Positions 34,597-43,796 of a stretch of 64,000 nt of DNA are shown here, piece after piece. Numbering within the stretch: position 1 is the first letter of the stretch; each line of letters starts with the position of its first letter. The stretch comes from Nocardioides sp. Arc9.136 (GTDB taxonomy: Bacteria > Actinomycetota > Actinomycetes > Propionibacteriales > Nocardioidaceae), in the NCBI RefSeq assembly GCF_030506255.1, contig NZ_CP113431.1, forward strand, positions 4,350,288 to 4,414,287. Reading direction: 5' to 3'. Made by a program: the position numbers and the translations under genes. The notes under the pieces were generated by a model. It had not been told where the DNA came from. It did no database searches and saw only the letters and a list, made by a program, of their open reading frames with translations.

Positions 34597-35730
34597 GTGC
34601 TGACCGTCCGCGAGATCTCCGAGACCGAGCACCTCGCCTTCGTGCGGGCGCAGCGCTCCGCGTCGTTCCTGCAGACCCCCGCCTGGGGCAAGGTGAAGTC
34701 CGAGTGGCGCCGCCAGTCCATCGGCTGGTTCCGCGACGGCCAGGACGCCCCGGTCGGCGCGGCGCTGGTGCTGTACCGCCAGCTGCCGAGGGTGCGCCGC
34801 TACCTGGCCTACCTGCCCGAGGGCCCCGTGCTCGACTGGGCCGACGAGGACCTCGCCGCCTGGCTGGCCCCGATGGCCGCCCACGTCAAGGCGCAGGGCG
34901 CCTTCGGCGTGCGGATCGGGCCGCCGGTGGTCACCCGCCGCTGGGACGCCGCGACGATCAAGGAGGGCATCGCCGACGAGGGGGTGCACCGCCTCGGTGA
35001 GCTCGCACCCACCGAGCGCGACGGGACCGGCGCCCGGGTCGTCTCCCAGCTCCACGAGCTCGGCTGGCGCTCCCAGGCCGTCGCCGGCGGCTTCGCCGCG
35101 GGCCAGCCGCAGCACGTCTTCCAGGTCCCCCTCGCCGGGCGGTCCGAGGAGGACGTCCTGGCCGGGATGAACCAGCTGTGGCGCCGCAACATCAAGAAGG
35201 CCACCAAGGCCGGCGTGGACGTCACCTCCACCAGCACCGCCGAGGGCATCGGCGCCGAGCTCGAGGCGTTCCACGACCTGTACGTCCACACCGCCGAGCG
35301 GGACCGGTTCACCCCGCGCCCGCTGTCGTACTTCCGCACCATGGTCGAGGCGCTCGCCGCCGAGGAGCCCGACCGGATCACCCTCCACCTGGCCCGCCAC
35401 GAGGGCGACCTGGTCGCGGCGACGATCGCGATCCGGGTCGGGGCGCACTCCTGGTACTCCTACGGCGCCTCCTCGACCGAGAAGCGCGAGGTGCGGGGCT
35501 CCAACGCCGTGCAGTGGGCGATGATGCGCGGTGCGATCGCCGCCGGCGCCGACGTCTACGACCTGCGCGGCATCACCGAGACCCTGGACCCCGACGACCC
35601 GCACGTGGGCCTGATCCAGTTCAAGGTCGGGACCGGCGGCGAGGCGGTGGAGTACGTCGGCGAGTGGGACCTCCCGCTGAACCGGCCGCTCTACCGGGCC
35701 TTCGACCTCTACATGAAGCGCCGGGGCTGA
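34597..35730 (+). CDS. FemX-type lipid II aminoacyltransferase (Fem/MurM family)
   Basis: 377 residues with tandem GNAT-like domains. Landmarks: SFLQTPAWGKVKSEW near residue 24, PEGPVLDW, the MNQLWRRNIKKATKAGVDV helix (the tRNA-binding, Lys/Arg-rich segment), FYVHTAERDRFTPRPLSYF-like region, YSYGASSTEKREVRGSNAVQW and YDLRGITETLDPDDPHVGL near the C-terminus. The family transfers amino acids from aminoacyl-tRNA to peptidoglycan precursor side chains. It sits 16 bp before an alanine-racemase-like gene, which fits cell-wall amino-acid supply. Confidence 0.9.
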   Translation: MLTVREISETEHLAFVRAQRSASFLQTPAWGKVKSEWRRQSIGWFRDGQDAPVGAALVLYRQLPRVRRYLAYLPEGPVLDWADEDLAAWLAPMAAHVKAQGAFGVRIGPPVVTRRWDAATIKEGIADEGVHRLGELAPTERDGTGARVVSQLHELGWRSQAVAGGFAAGQPQHVFQVPLAGRSEEDVLAGMNQLWRRNIKKATKAGVDVTSTSTAEGIGAELEAFHDLYVHTAERDRFTPRPLSYFRTMVEALAAEEPDRITLHLARHEGDLVAATIAIRVGAHSWYSYGASSTEKREVRGSNAVQWAMMRGAIAAGADVYDLRGITETLDPDDPHVGLIQFKVGTGGEAVEYVGEWDLPLNRPLYRAFDLYMKRRG

Positions 35731-35746
35731 GCATGGGAGCAGCGCG

Positions 35747-36802
35747 ATGAGCCTCGTCCTCCACGTCGCCGGCGACCGCTGGCGCACCCACCTGCGCTCG
35801 GTGGCCGACGCCCACCCGGGCCTGGTCCCGGTGTGCAAGGGCAACGGCTACGGCTTCACCCTGGGGCGGCTGGCCCGCAAGAGCCAGTGGCTCGGCGTCG
35901 ACACGATCGCCGTGGGGACCTACGACGAGCTGCCGCACGTCGCGAGCCGCTTCGACGGCAGCCTGCTGGTCCTCACCCCGTGGCGCCCCTTCGGTGCCGC
36001 CCTCGACGTCGACCCGGCGCTCGGGGACCGCGTCGTCCACACCGTGAGCCGCCCGCAGGACGTCGACGACCTGCTCGGCCGCCAGCCCGACGCCCGCCTG
36101 GTGCTGGAGCGGATGACCAGCATGCAGCGCCACGGCCACTCCGCACGCGAGCTGCGCGCCGCCGCCCGCAGCCTCGCCGGGCACCCGCGCGCCCGCCTCG
36201 AGGGCGTCGCGCTGCACCTGCCGCTGGCCCAGGGCTCCCACCTCGGCGAGGTCGACCGGCTGCTCAACGACGTCGTCGCCGCCGAGCTCGGCACGCGCAC
36301 CATCTGGGTCAGCCACCTCACCGACGCCGAGCTCGCCACGCTCCGCGCGTCGTACGCCGACTACGACATCCGTCCGCGGACCGGGACCGCCCTCTGGCTC
36401 GGCGACCGCGGCGCCCTCCGCGTCACCGCGAGCGTGCTCGACGTCCACCCGGTCGAGCGCGGCGACTCCTTCGGCTACCGCGGGCGCACCGCCCCGAAGT
36501 CCGGTCACCTGCTCGTCGTCAGCGGGGGCACGGCCCACGGCATCGGCCTCGAGGCACCCACGGGGGACTCCAGCATCCGGGCCCGCGCGGCCACGCTGGC
36601 GCGCGGGGGGCTCGACGCGGTCGGCTTCGTCCGCTCGCCGTTCTCCATCGACGGCAAGCAGCGGCTCTTCGCCGAGCCGCCGCACATGCAGGCCTCGATG
36701 CTCTTCCTCCCGCACGGCTCGCGGGTGCCCGAGGTGGGCGACGAGGTCGACGTGCGGGTGCGGTTCACCGCGACCGCGTTCGACCGCGTCCTGGTCGAGT
36801 AG
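35747..36802 (+). CDS. Alanine racemase-like PLP protein
   Basis: 351 residues. The N-terminal PVCKGNGYGFTLGRLA corresponds to the Alr VxKANAYGHG motif and contains the PLP lysine; LVLERMTSMQRHGHS fits the barrel strand with Met-Arg; SFGYRGR matches the Alr motif carrying the catalytic Tyr. GGGAG sits before the ATG. Sequence deviates from housekeeping Alr (KGNGYGF for KANAYGH), so it may racemise another amino acid or be a paralogue that supplies D-amino acids to the wall. It is paired with the FemX-like gene. Confidence 0.82.
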   Translation: MSLVLHVAGDRWRTHLRSVADAHPGLVPVCKGNGYGFTLGRLARKSQWLGVDTIAVGTYDELPHVASRFDGSLLVLTPWRPFGAALDVDPALGDRVVHTVSRPQDVDDLLGRQPDARLVLERMTSMQRHGHSARELRAAARSLAGHPRARLEGVALHLPLAQGSHLGEVDRLLNDVVAAELGTRTIWVSHLTDAELATLRASYADYDIRPRTGTALWLGDRGALRVTASVLDVHPVERGDSFGYRGRTAPKSGHLLVVSGGTAHGIGLEAPTGDSSIRARAATLARGGLDAVGFVRSPFSIDGKQRLFAEPPHMQASMLFLPHGSRVPEVGDEVDVRVRFTATAFDRVLVE

Positions 36803-36815
36803 GACGCCTGGCCGC

Positions 36816-38246
36816 TCAGCCGACGAGCGCGCGCGAGCGCGGTGGCGGGGCAACCCACCCGGTCTCCCGGACCGGGTCGTGCCGGGGACGCAGCACGTCG
36901 CGGGCGACGATCCCGACCAGGTAGAGCTCGCAGGCGACCCGCGCGAGGATCGCGACCCAGTAGAAGCCGACGTCGCCACCTCCGGCCGGCGCGAGGTACC
37001 CGCCGAGGTACCACCACACCGAGGCGAAGTAGAGGACCTCGCCGGCCTGCCAGACCAGCTGGTCGCGCCAGCGCGGCCGCGCCAGCACGGCCAGCGGCAG
37101 CAGCCACAGGACGTACTGCGGGGAGTAGACCTTGTTGACCAGCAGGAACCCGGCGACGACCAGGAACCCCAGCTGGGCCAGCCGCGGCGTCTCGGGCGCG
37201 CGTAGGCCGAGCACCAGCACGCCCAGGCACCAGGCGCCGAAGAACAGCCACGAGCCGACGTTGATGGTGTGGGCGCTGATCGTGGTGTCGAGCGCCTGCT
37301 GCGCCACCAGCCACACCGAGCCGAGGTCGGCGCCGCGCTCGGAGTTGAAGGACCAGAAGACCCGCCACTCCTCCGGACCCGAGAGGTACGCCGGCAGGTC
37401 GGCCAGCACCCAGGCGGCGGCCGCGGCCCCCGTGGCGACCGCGACGTCGCGCAACCGCCGGTCGCGCAGGCAGATGACGAGGATGCCGCCGAGCAGGAAC
37501 AGCGGGTAGAGCTTCGTGGCCGTGCCGAGGCCGATCAGCACCCCGGTCAGCAACGGCTTGTCCCGCGACCACGCCCAGGTCGCGGCGGCGACGAACCCGA
37601 CGGCGAGCAGGTCCCAGTTCACCAGCGCGGTCAGCGCCAGCGCCGGGGACACGGCGTACATCAGGGCGTCCCAGGGCCGTCGTGGGTGGGTGCGCGAGAG
37701 GAACCACGCGGTCAGCAGCGCGACGGCGGCCAGGCCGAGCGCGTTGACCACGACGTACCAGCGGATCTCCGACTGGACCTCGCTGTCGCCGAAGAGCGAG
37801 TCCACCGGCTGCCGCGCCCGGTCGGCGAGGTCGGGCACGCCGACGTGGTCGGCGACCTGCGCCAACCAGGCGGTCCCCCAGGCCCAGTAGGAGATCCCGA
37901 CGGGGTACTCCATGACCTCGTAGCGGGACCGGACCTCCGCGTCCTCGGTGTAGGGCCAGGCCCGCTCGACCATGCCGCGGCCGGTGTAGAGGTAGGGCAG
38001 GTCGGAGTAGCACATGTGCGCGTAGCGCTGCTGCCCGTCGCTCCAGGTGTCCTCGAAGCAGCTCTGCTTCTGCACCATCCCCAGCGCGAAGCACAACGCC
38101 GTCAGCGCCAGGACCACCCGCAGCGGCGTCCACCAGCGGTGCCCAGCGCCGCGGGTGCCCATCGGTCCGCCGATGCCCTCGCTCAGCGAGCGCGCGACCG
38201 GGTCCTCCCGGGTGGGGTGGACGTGGTCGGGCACCTGCGGCTCCAT
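36816..38246 (-). CDS. GT87-family membrane glycosyltransferase (mannosyltransferase-like)
   Basis: 476 residues, about 10-12 transmembrane helices. Similar in layout to the polytopic GT-C enzymes encoded next to ponA1 in mycobacteria: a periplasmic loop after the first helix (QKQSCFEDTWSDGQQ, CYSDLPYLYTGRGMVERAWPY), GTATKLYPLFLLGG, and NKVYSPQYVLWLLPL. It would use a polyprenyl-phosphate sugar donor outside the membrane. GAGGGAG precedes ATG 38246. It follows the PBP gene in the same direction by 49 bp, so both probably form one envelope operon. Confidence 0.85.
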   Translation of the reverse strand: MEPQVPDHVHPTREDPVARSLSEGIGGPMGTRGAGHRWWTPLRVVLALTALCFALGMVQKQSCFEDTWSDGQQRYAHMCYSDLPYLYTGRGMVERAWPYTEDAEVRSRYEVMEYPVGISYWAWGTAWLAQVADHVGVPDLADRARQPVDSLFGDSEVQSEIRWYVVVNALGLAAVALLTAWFLSRTHPRRPWDALMYAVSPALALTALVNWDLLAVGFVAAATWAWSRDKPLLTGVLIGLGTATKLYPLFLLGGILVICLRDRRLRDVAVATGAAAAAWVLADLPAYLSGPEEWRVFWSFNSERGADLGSVWLVAQQALDTTISAHTINVGSWLFFGAWCLGVLVLGLRAPETPRLAQLGFLVVAGFLLVNKVYSPQYVLWLLPLAVLARPRWRDQLVWQAGEVLYFASVWWYLGGYLAPAGGGDVGFYWVAILARVACELYLVGIVARDVLRPRHDPVRETGWVAPPPRSRALVG

Positions 38247-38295
38247 CAGTGCTCCCTCAGCGGGCCATCGGCGGGGTACCTGCCGCGCGGGCGGG

Positions 38296-40593
38296 TCAGC
38301 CCCGTCCGCGCGGTGCGGCCTCGCGCGACGGCCCCGCGGCCGGCGACGCGCTGCCGCTCGGCGCCTGGCTCGGCGGCGGCGAGCTGGGCGGCGGCGAGGA
38401 CGGCTCGCCGCAGCCGAGGATGTCGCAGCTCGGCGACGGCTCGGCGGTGGGCGTCGGCTCCTGCGACGGGGTCGGCTCCTGGGAGGGCTCCGGCGTCTCC
38501 GACTCGATGCCCGCGCTGGGCTGCGGCTGCTGGGGCTGCGGCTCAGGCTCGCCCGTCGGGGTGGACGGCGGGACGTACGGCGCGTGGCCGTCGCTCGGCG
38601 CGTCGCCGTCGACGTACACCGGGTCGGGGAAGTCCTCGACCGGCAGCCCGTCCATGAGGACCTCCATCGCGTGGGTCCAGGTGCGGGCGGGGTAGGAGCC
38701 GCCGAAGTACTCCGGCAGCCAGCCCATCAGCTGCTCGTTGCCCTTGCCGCGGACGTACATCACCGCGGTGGCCATCTGCGGGGTGTAGCCGGCGAACCAC
38801 GCCGAGGACACCTCGTCGCGGCCGTTGGTGGCCGTGCCGGTCTTGCCGGCCGCGGGCCGCCCGAGCGCGAGCGCCGCGGTGCCCGACCCGCCGGTGACGT
38901 TCTGCTGCAGGGCGTAGGAGACGTCCGCGGCGATGTCGGCGTCGAGGACGCGCTTGGGCTCGGGGCCCTGCTCCGCGTGGGAGTAGCGGGTCTCGCCGCT
39001 GTCGTCGACGACCTTCTCGATGATGAACGGCTCGGCGTACACGCCCTCGTTGGCGATCGTGGCGTAGCCGTTGGCCATGTTGATCGGGCTGACGGTCGCG
39101 CTGCCCAGCGCCACGGTGGCGACCGGCTCAAGGCCCGGCGAGGTGTTCGGGAAGCCGGGGTCGTTGCGGCCCGCCTCGGTCGGCGGGATGCCCATGGCGT
39201 TCATCATCTTGACGACCTTCTCCGGGCCGCCGTCCATGCTCGTCGTCATGTCGACGAAGGCGGAGTTCGCCGACTTCTGCGTCGCGAAGATCATGTTGAT
39301 CGCCGAGCCGAAGCTGTCGTCGCCCTGGTTGGTGACCTCGGTGCCGTCGGGCAGCACGAACGGCGAGTTGCCGTCGAAGGTGTCGTTGAGGGAGAAGCCG
39401 TCCTTGATCGCGGCCGCGAGCGCGAACGCCTTCAGGGTCGAGCCGGCCTGACCGCCGGAGACCGCCCAGTTGATCTGGGACTGGAGGTAGTCCTGGCCGC
39501 CGTAGAAGCCGCGGACCGCTCCGGTGCCGGGCTCGACGCTGGCGACCCCGACGTGCAGCTCCTTGTCCTTGAAGCCCTCGGGGCGCTCCTCGAGGACCGC
39601 CTCCTTGGCCGCGGCCATCGCCTTGGGCGTGAACGTCGTCGTCACCCGCAGGCCGCCGCCCTCGATCTCCTGGGGGGTGAACCCGAGGCGGTCGAGCTCC
39701 TTGCGGACCATCGTGAGCATGTGGCCCTTCTGGTCGCCGTAGGTGCTCTCCGCCCGCTCCTGCGGGAAGTCCGGCAGCCGCTTCTTGGCCTTGGCCGCCT
39801 CGTCCTCGGTGATCATGTCGAGCTCGGCCATCTGGTTCAGCGTGTACTCGTAGCGGCCCGTGAGCGCCTCGCGCGAGTCCTTGCCGTTGGCCGGGTCGAA
39901 GCGGCTGGGGTTGTTGAGCACGCTCGCGAGGACGGCGCTCTGGCGCAGGTCGAGGTTCTTGGCCGGGCGCTGGAAGAACGCCTGGGCGGCGGCCTCCACG
40001 CCGTACGCACCGCGACCGAAGTAGATGGTGTTGAGGTAGCCCTCGAGGATGCGCGACTTGCTCTGCTGGCGCTGGACCTTCAGCGACAGGATCGCTTCCT
40101 TGATCTTGCGCTGGTAGCTGCGCTCCTGGGAGAGGTACAGGATCTTGACGTACTGCTGGGTGATCGTCGAGGCGCCCTGGCGGGCGTTGCCCTGGGCGTT
40201 GTTGAACGCCGCGCGGACGATGCCCTTGGGGTCGATGCCGCTGTCGGTCCAGAACGTCTCGTTCTCCGCCGCGACCACCGCGTCCTTGAGCGACTGCGGC
40301 ATCTGCTCGAGGTCGATCGACACCCGGTTCTGGGTGGCGAAGCGACCGAGCTCGGTCTTGCCGTCGTCGAAGTAGACGAACGTCGTCTGGGTCTCGAAGT
40401 CCTTGTTCGGGTCGGGGATGTCGATCGTCTGGTAGAGCACGACGAACGCCGCGCCGACCAGGAGCGCACCCACCAGCCCGAGCGCGAGGAGCCAACGCCC
40501 GACCCGCCACACCTTCTGCTTGCGGGTGCGGGGTGCCCGCTTCGGGGACTTCTTCACGGCAGGACCTGCGGCCCGGCGCTTGCCATCTCTCAC
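38296..40593 (-). CDS. Bifunctional class A penicillin-binding protein (PonA type)
   Basis: 765 residues. Basic cytoplasmic N-terminus (KKSPKRAPRTRKQK) and one transmembrane helix (about 37-60). The GT51 domain has AAENETFWTDSGID, RQGASTITQQYVK, KIKEAILSLKVQRQQSKS and GYLNTIYFGRGAYGVEAAA. The transpeptidase has Ser-x-x-Lys in AGSTLKAFAL, Ser-x-Asn in KSANSAF and AGKTGTATN. A long Pro/Ser/Glu-rich C-terminal tail (about 660-765) contains repeats of SQEPTP. The GTG at 40593 has GGAGGAG ten bases upstream. Glycan polymerisation and cross-linking at the outer membrane face. Divergent from the padR gene. Confidence 0.95.
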   Translation of the reverse strand: MRDGKRRAAGPAVKKSPKRAPRTRKQKVWRVGRWLLALGLVGALLVGAAFVVLYQTIDIPDPNKDFETQTTFVYFDDGKTELGRFATQNRVSIDLEQMPQSLKDAVVAAENETFWTDSGIDPKGIVRAAFNNAQGNARQGASTITQQYVKILYLSQERSYQRKIKEAILSLKVQRQQSKSRILEGYLNTIYFGRGAYGVEAAAQAFFQRPAKNLDLRQSAVLASVLNNPSRFDPANGKDSREALTGRYEYTLNQMAELDMITEDEAAKAKKRLPDFPQERAESTYGDQKGHMLTMVRKELDRLGFTPQEIEGGGLRVTTTFTPKAMAAAKEAVLEERPEGFKDKELHVGVASVEPGTGAVRGFYGGQDYLQSQINWAVSGGQAGSTLKAFALAAAIKDGFSLNDTFDGNSPFVLPDGTEVTNQGDDSFGSAINMIFATQKSANSAFVDMTTSMDGGPEKVVKMMNAMGIPPTEAGRNDPGFPNTSPGLEPVATVALGSATVSPINMANGYATIANEGVYAEPFIIEKVVDDSGETRYSHAEQGPEPKRVLDADIAADVSYALQQNVTGGSGTAALALGRPAAGKTGTATNGRDEVSSAWFAGYTPQMATAVMYVRGKGNEQLMGWLPEYFGGSYPARTWTHAMEVLMDGLPVEDFPDPVYVDGDAPSDGHAPYVPPSTPTGEPEPQPQQPQPSAGIESETPEPSQEPTPSQEPTPTAEPSPSCDILGCGEPSSPPPSSPPPSQAPSGSASPAAGPSREAAPRGRG

Positions 40594-40775
40594 GCTGGTG
40601 TTTCTCCTCCGGTGCACGGCTGCGTGCCACGTCCCGGCCCGAGGGGGCCGGCCGCGACCCAGGACAGGGTACGCATCGGGGCCGCCCCACCGGCCTCCGC
40701 GCGATCCACGCCACTTCCGGCGGCCTGTGACACGCACTCGACAGGTCAGATGTTCGCAACCGGTGGATATATCGC

Positions 40776-40781
40776 TACGAT
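40776..40781 (+). promoter_or_regulatory. -10 element of padR, leaderless start
   Basis: TACGAT, seven bases, then GTG 40789. Immediately upstream GATATATC (40765-40772) is an AT-rich palindrome unusual for this genome, and PadR proteins often bind such AT palindromes, so autoregulation is possible. Confidence 0.5.
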
Positions 40782-40788
40782 AGGTCGC

Positions 40789-41376
40789 GTGGCACGCCGT
40801 GGAGAGACCATCGAGCTCGCAGTCCTCGGACTGCTGCACGAGGGACCCATGCACGGCTACGAGCTGCGCAAGCGGCTGAACCTCATGCTCGGGTGGGGCC
40901 GGGTGCTGTCCTACGGCTCGCTCTACCCGACGTTGAAGAAGATGCTGCGCGGCAACCTCATCGAGGAGTCCACCAGCACGAACGTCCCCACCAGCCGTCG
41001 GCCGCGGATCGTCTACCAGGTGACCGAGGCCGGCACGCGTGAGTTCGAGCGCCTCATGTCCGAGGTCGGCCCGGCCGCGTGGGAGGACGACAACTTCGAC
41101 ATCCGGTTCGCGTTCTTCGGACGCACCGACATGGAGATCCGGCTGCGCGTGCTCGAGGGCCGACGCATCCGCCTCCAGGAGCGGCTCGACCGGGTGCAGC
41201 GGGAGCTGCAGATGACCGTCCAGGAGGTCGACCGCTACGCGGCCGAGCTCCAGCGACACGGCGTGGAGTCCGTCGAGCGCGAGGTCCGGTGGCTCTCGGA
41301 CCTCATCAACGCCGAGCGGAACCTGGGCCAGGCACCGGTGCAACCGGCCGGTCCGACGCCCGAGCAGACCCCCTGA
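40789..41376 (+). CDS. PadR-family transcriptional regulator
   Basis: 195 residues from GTG 40789. The winged helix ELAVLGLLHEGPMHGYELRKRLN and YGSLYPTLKKMLRGNLIEES is the PadR signature, followed by RIVYQVTEAGTREFERLM and a C-terminal coiled-coil dimerisation region (about 120-180, ERLDRVQRELQMTVQEVDRY). It directly precedes ino1 and diverges from the PBP, the same neighbourhood as in mycobacteria, where this regulator is the natural candidate for controlling inositol synthesis. The link is from synteny. Confidence 0.92.
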   Translation: MARRGETIELAVLGLLHEGPMHGYELRKRLNLMLGWGRVLSYGSLYPTLKKMLRGNLIEESTSTNVPTSRRPRIVYQVTEAGTREFERLMSEVGPAAWEDDNFDIRFAFFGRTDMEIRLRVLEGRRIRLQERLDRVQRELQMTVQEVDRYAAELQRHGVESVEREVRWLSDLINAERNLGQAPVQPAGPTPEQTP

Positions 41377-41455
41377 CGAGCAGCAGCAGACCAGCAAGCC
41401 GCGCACCAGCGCAGCACACACAGACCTCCGTACAGGTTCAAGGAAGGAAGACCCG

Positions 41456-42541
41456 ATGGGTTCGGTTCGAGTAGCGATCGTGGGGGTGGGCAACTGCGCC
41501 ACCTCCCTGGTGCAGGGCGTCGAGTACTACAAGGACGCCGACCCCGCGGGCACCGTCCCCGGCCTGATGCACGTCGCCTTCGGCGACTACCACGTCAAGG
41601 ACGTGGAGTTCGTCGCGGCGTTCGACGTCGACGACAAGAAGGTCGGCAAGGACCTCTCCGAGGCCATCAACGCCTCGGAGAACAACACGATCAAGATCGC
41701 CGACGTCCCGACGCTCGGCGTCGAGGTCCAGCGCGGCCCGACCCTCGACGGCCTCGGCAAGTACTACCGCCAGACCATCGAGGAGTCCGGCGCCGAGCCC
41801 GTCGACGTCGTCCAGGTCCTCAAGGACCGCGAGATCGACGTCATGGTCTCCTACCTCCCGGTGGGCTCCGAGGAGGCCGACAAGTTCTACGCCCAGTGCG
41901 CGATCGACGCCGGCGTGGCCTTCGTCAACGCCCTCCCCGTCTTCATCGCCTCCGACCCCGAGTGGGCCAAGAAGTTCGAGGACGCCGGCGTCCCGATCGT
42001 CGGCGACGACATCAAGTCGCAGGTCGGCGCCACCATCACCCACCGTGTGATGGCGAAGCTGTTCGAGGACCGTGGCGTGACGCTGGACCGCACCTACCAG
42101 CTCAACGTCGGCGGCAACATGGACTTCAAGAACATGCTCGAGCGCGAGCGCCTGGAGTCCAAGAAGGTCTCCAAGACCCAGGCCGTCACCTCGAACCTCA
42201 CCGGCTCGCTGTCGGGCAAGGTCCACGACAAGAACGTGCACATCGGTCCCTCGGACTACGTCGCCTGGCTCGACGACCGCAAGTGGGCCTACGTCCGCCT
42301 CGAGGGCCGCGCCTTCGGTGACGTCCCGCTGAACCTGGAGTACAAGCTCGAGGTCTGGGACTCCCCGAACTCGGCCGGCATCATCATCGACGCGATCCGC
42401 GCCGCGAAGATCGCCAAGGACCGCGACATCGGCGGCCCGATCATCTCGGCCTCGTCGTACCTGATGAAGTCCCCGCCGGTGCAGCTGCCCGACGACGAGG
42501 GCCGCCGCCGCGTCGAGGCCTTCATCGCCGGCGAGGAGTGA
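41456..42541 (+). CDS. ino1: Myo-inositol-1-phosphate synthase
   Basis: 361 residues; actinobacterial-type length. NAD-binding GVGNCATSLVQGVEYYKDA at the N-terminus, then MVSYLPVGSEEADKFYAQ, VNALPVFIAS, GDDIKSQVGATITHR and LNVGGNMDFKNML, which contain the active-site Asp and Lys residues of the family. Converts glucose 6-phosphate to inositol 3-phosphate, the precursor of phosphatidylinositol and mycothiol. AAGGAAGGA precedes the ATG. Located 79 bp after padR; followed by a strong hairpin. Confidence 0.97.
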   Translation: MGSVRVAIVGVGNCATSLVQGVEYYKDADPAGTVPGLMHVAFGDYHVKDVEFVAAFDVDDKKVGKDLSEAINASENNTIKIADVPTLGVEVQRGPTLDGLGKYYRQTIEESGAEPVDVVQVLKDREIDVMVSYLPVGSEEADKFYAQCAIDAGVAFVNALPVFIASDPEWAKKFEDAGVPIVGDDIKSQVGATITHRVMAKLFEDRGVTLDRTYQLNVGGNMDFKNMLERERLESKKVSKTQAVTSNLTGSLSGKVHDKNVHIGPSDYVAWLDDRKWAYVRLEGRAFGDVPLNLEYKLEVWDSPNSAGIIIDAIRAAKIAKDRDIGGPIISASSYLMKSPPVQLPDDEGRRRVEAFIAGEE

Positions 42542-42581
42542 CCTCCTCCCACCGCTGAGCCCTCGCGGCTCGACGTTCGCA

Positions 42582-42615
42582 CGACGGCCCGCCCGGTCCT
42601 CCGGGCGGGCCGTCG
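42582..42615 (+). terminator. Terminator hairpin after ino1
   Basis: A 15-bp perfect stem (arm CGACGGCCCGCCCGG, 42582-42596, with 42601-42615) closes on the tetraloop TCCT, 41 bp after the ino1 stop. No T-run. Confidence 0.8.
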
Positions 42616-42632
42616 GCGTCTCTGCGTTCCTG

Positions 42633-42666
42633 CCACCCGGATCGCTCAATTGAACGGTTCGGGTGG
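42633..42666. repeat. 34-bp palindromic repeat, copy 1 (upstream pair)
   Basis: Ends CCACCCG and CGGGTGG surround the central CAATTG; a few mismatches between arms. Same length and core as copies at 42694, 43736 and 43797. The gap to copy 2 is 27 bp. Confidence 0.8.
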
Positions 42667-42693
42667 GTCGTCGGGGCGTTCGACGCCTCCGGG

Positions 42694-42727
42694 CCACCGC
42701 GATCGCGCAATTGAACGATCCTGGTGG
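42694..42727. repeat. 34-bp palindromic repeat, copy 2 (upstream pair)
   Basis: Begins CCACC, ends GGTGG, core CAATTG at 42708-42713. The right half CAATTGAACGATCC is shared with copies 3 and 4. It lies about 80 bp before the AbiEi/DUF559 gene start. Confidence 0.8.
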
Positions 42728-42807
42728 GGTCCGGTCCTCCACAGCGTGGTGAATACCTGTGGATGACGGGAGCACCGCGCCGCAGGCCGGTGCCAAGGTG
42801 CCGAGCC

Positions 42808-43731
42808 ATGGACGAACGACGACCCTTCACGCGCGCCGACGCCGTTGCCGCCGGCATCAGTCCGTGGCTGCTCCGAGGGTCGCGGTACCGACGGATCTTT
42901 TGGGGCGTGTTCATCAGTGCCGAGGTGGAGCCGACCGACGAGGAGCGCGTCATCGGTGCCTTGCTCGTCCACCCCGCGGGGGCGTGGGCGAGCCACCGGA
43001 CCGCGGCCGCCTGGTGCGGTGTCGTCGTACCGGACTCCTCCTTCGTCCACGTGAGCGTCACGAAGGCCAAGGACCGTCGGTGGCTGCTCGACATCAAGCC
43101 CCACGTCGCGCCGGTCGGCACGCCCACCCGGATGTGGCGCGGCATCCGGGTCTCCGACCCGGTGCGGATGTTCGTCGAGCTCGCGTCGATGCTCGACCTG
43201 GTCGACCTCGTCGTCGCGGGCGACAACCTCCTCCGGGTGTTCCGGATGACCGCCGCCACCCTGCGAGCCGGGCTGGAGAGGACGCGCGACTACTGGTCAC
43301 CGGCCGCGCGACACGCCGCGGCGTACGTGCGCGACGGCGTCGACTCGCCCATGGAGACGCGGCTACGGATGCTGATCGTGCTCGCCGGGCTCCCCGAGCC
43401 CGTGGCCGGCCACGCCGTACGAGCCGACAACGGCGACGTCCTGGTGAGGTTCGACCTGGCCTACCGCGAGCAACGGCTCGCCATCGAGTACCACGGCACG
43501 CACCACCGCGACGACCCACGCACGTGGGAGCGGGATCTCCGCCGGAGCGAGCTCGTCGACCAGCTCGGGTGGCACCTGGTCCACGTCACCTCGAAGGACC
43601 TCTTCGACACGCCGGCTGGGACGCTCCGTCGCATCTGGCTCGCAGCCGCACGCTTGGGCCTCACCGTCCCGCCGCCCCAGCCGGGGTGGGAGCCGCACTT
43701 CACCAACCGGGCGCCGCGACCGGCGAGCTGA
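42808..43731 (+). CDS. AbiEi/DUF559-type protein (Vsr-like endonuclease domain)
   Basis: 307 residues from ATG 42808; ATG 42763 is an alternative. The N-terminus (FTRADAVAAGISPWLLRG, IFWGVFI) resembles the wHTH of type IV antitoxin AbiEi-like proteins. The C-terminus (about 210-285) is DUF559/Vsr-like: LVRFDLAYREQRLAIEYHG with Asp and Glu in nuclease spacing, then HVTSKDLFDTPAGTL. Such genes occur in several copies in actinobacterial genomes, with unknown function. It is isolated between two pairs of identical palindromes, which suggests a mobile or self-contained cassette rather than part of the ino1 operon. Confidence 0.75.
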   Translation: MDERRPFTRADAVAAGISPWLLRGSRYRRIFWGVFISAEVEPTDEERVIGALLVHPAGAWASHRTAAAWCGVVVPDSSFVHVSVTKAKDRRWLLDIKPHVAPVGTPTRMWRGIRVSDPVRMFVELASMLDLVDLVVAGDNLLRVFRMTAATLRAGLERTRDYWSPAARHAAAYVRDGVDSPMETRLRMLIVLAGLPEPVAGHAVRADNGDVLVRFDLAYREQRLAIEYHGTHHRDDPRTWERDLRRSELVDQLGWHLVHVTSKDLFDTPAGTLRRIWLAAARLGLTVPPPQPGWEPHFTNRAPRPAS

Positions 43732-43735
43732 GGTG

Positions 43736-43769
43736 CCAGCCGGATCGTTCAATTGAACGATCCGGGTGG
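43736..43769. repeat. 34-bp palindromic repeat, copy 3 (downstream pair)
   Basis: The most symmetrical copy: the inner 26 bp (43740-43765) are a perfect palindrome with arm CCGGATCGTTCAA. It starts 5 bp after the stop codon of the AbiEi/DUF559 gene. Confidence 0.85.
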
Positions 43770-43796
43770 GGGCAGACACGCCTGACGCAGGTCCCG

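Noticed and set aside
38047..40788. Upstream extension of the padR frame across the PBP gene
   Set aside because: Antisense to a clear class A PBP; PadR homology starts at GTG 40789 with a matching -10.
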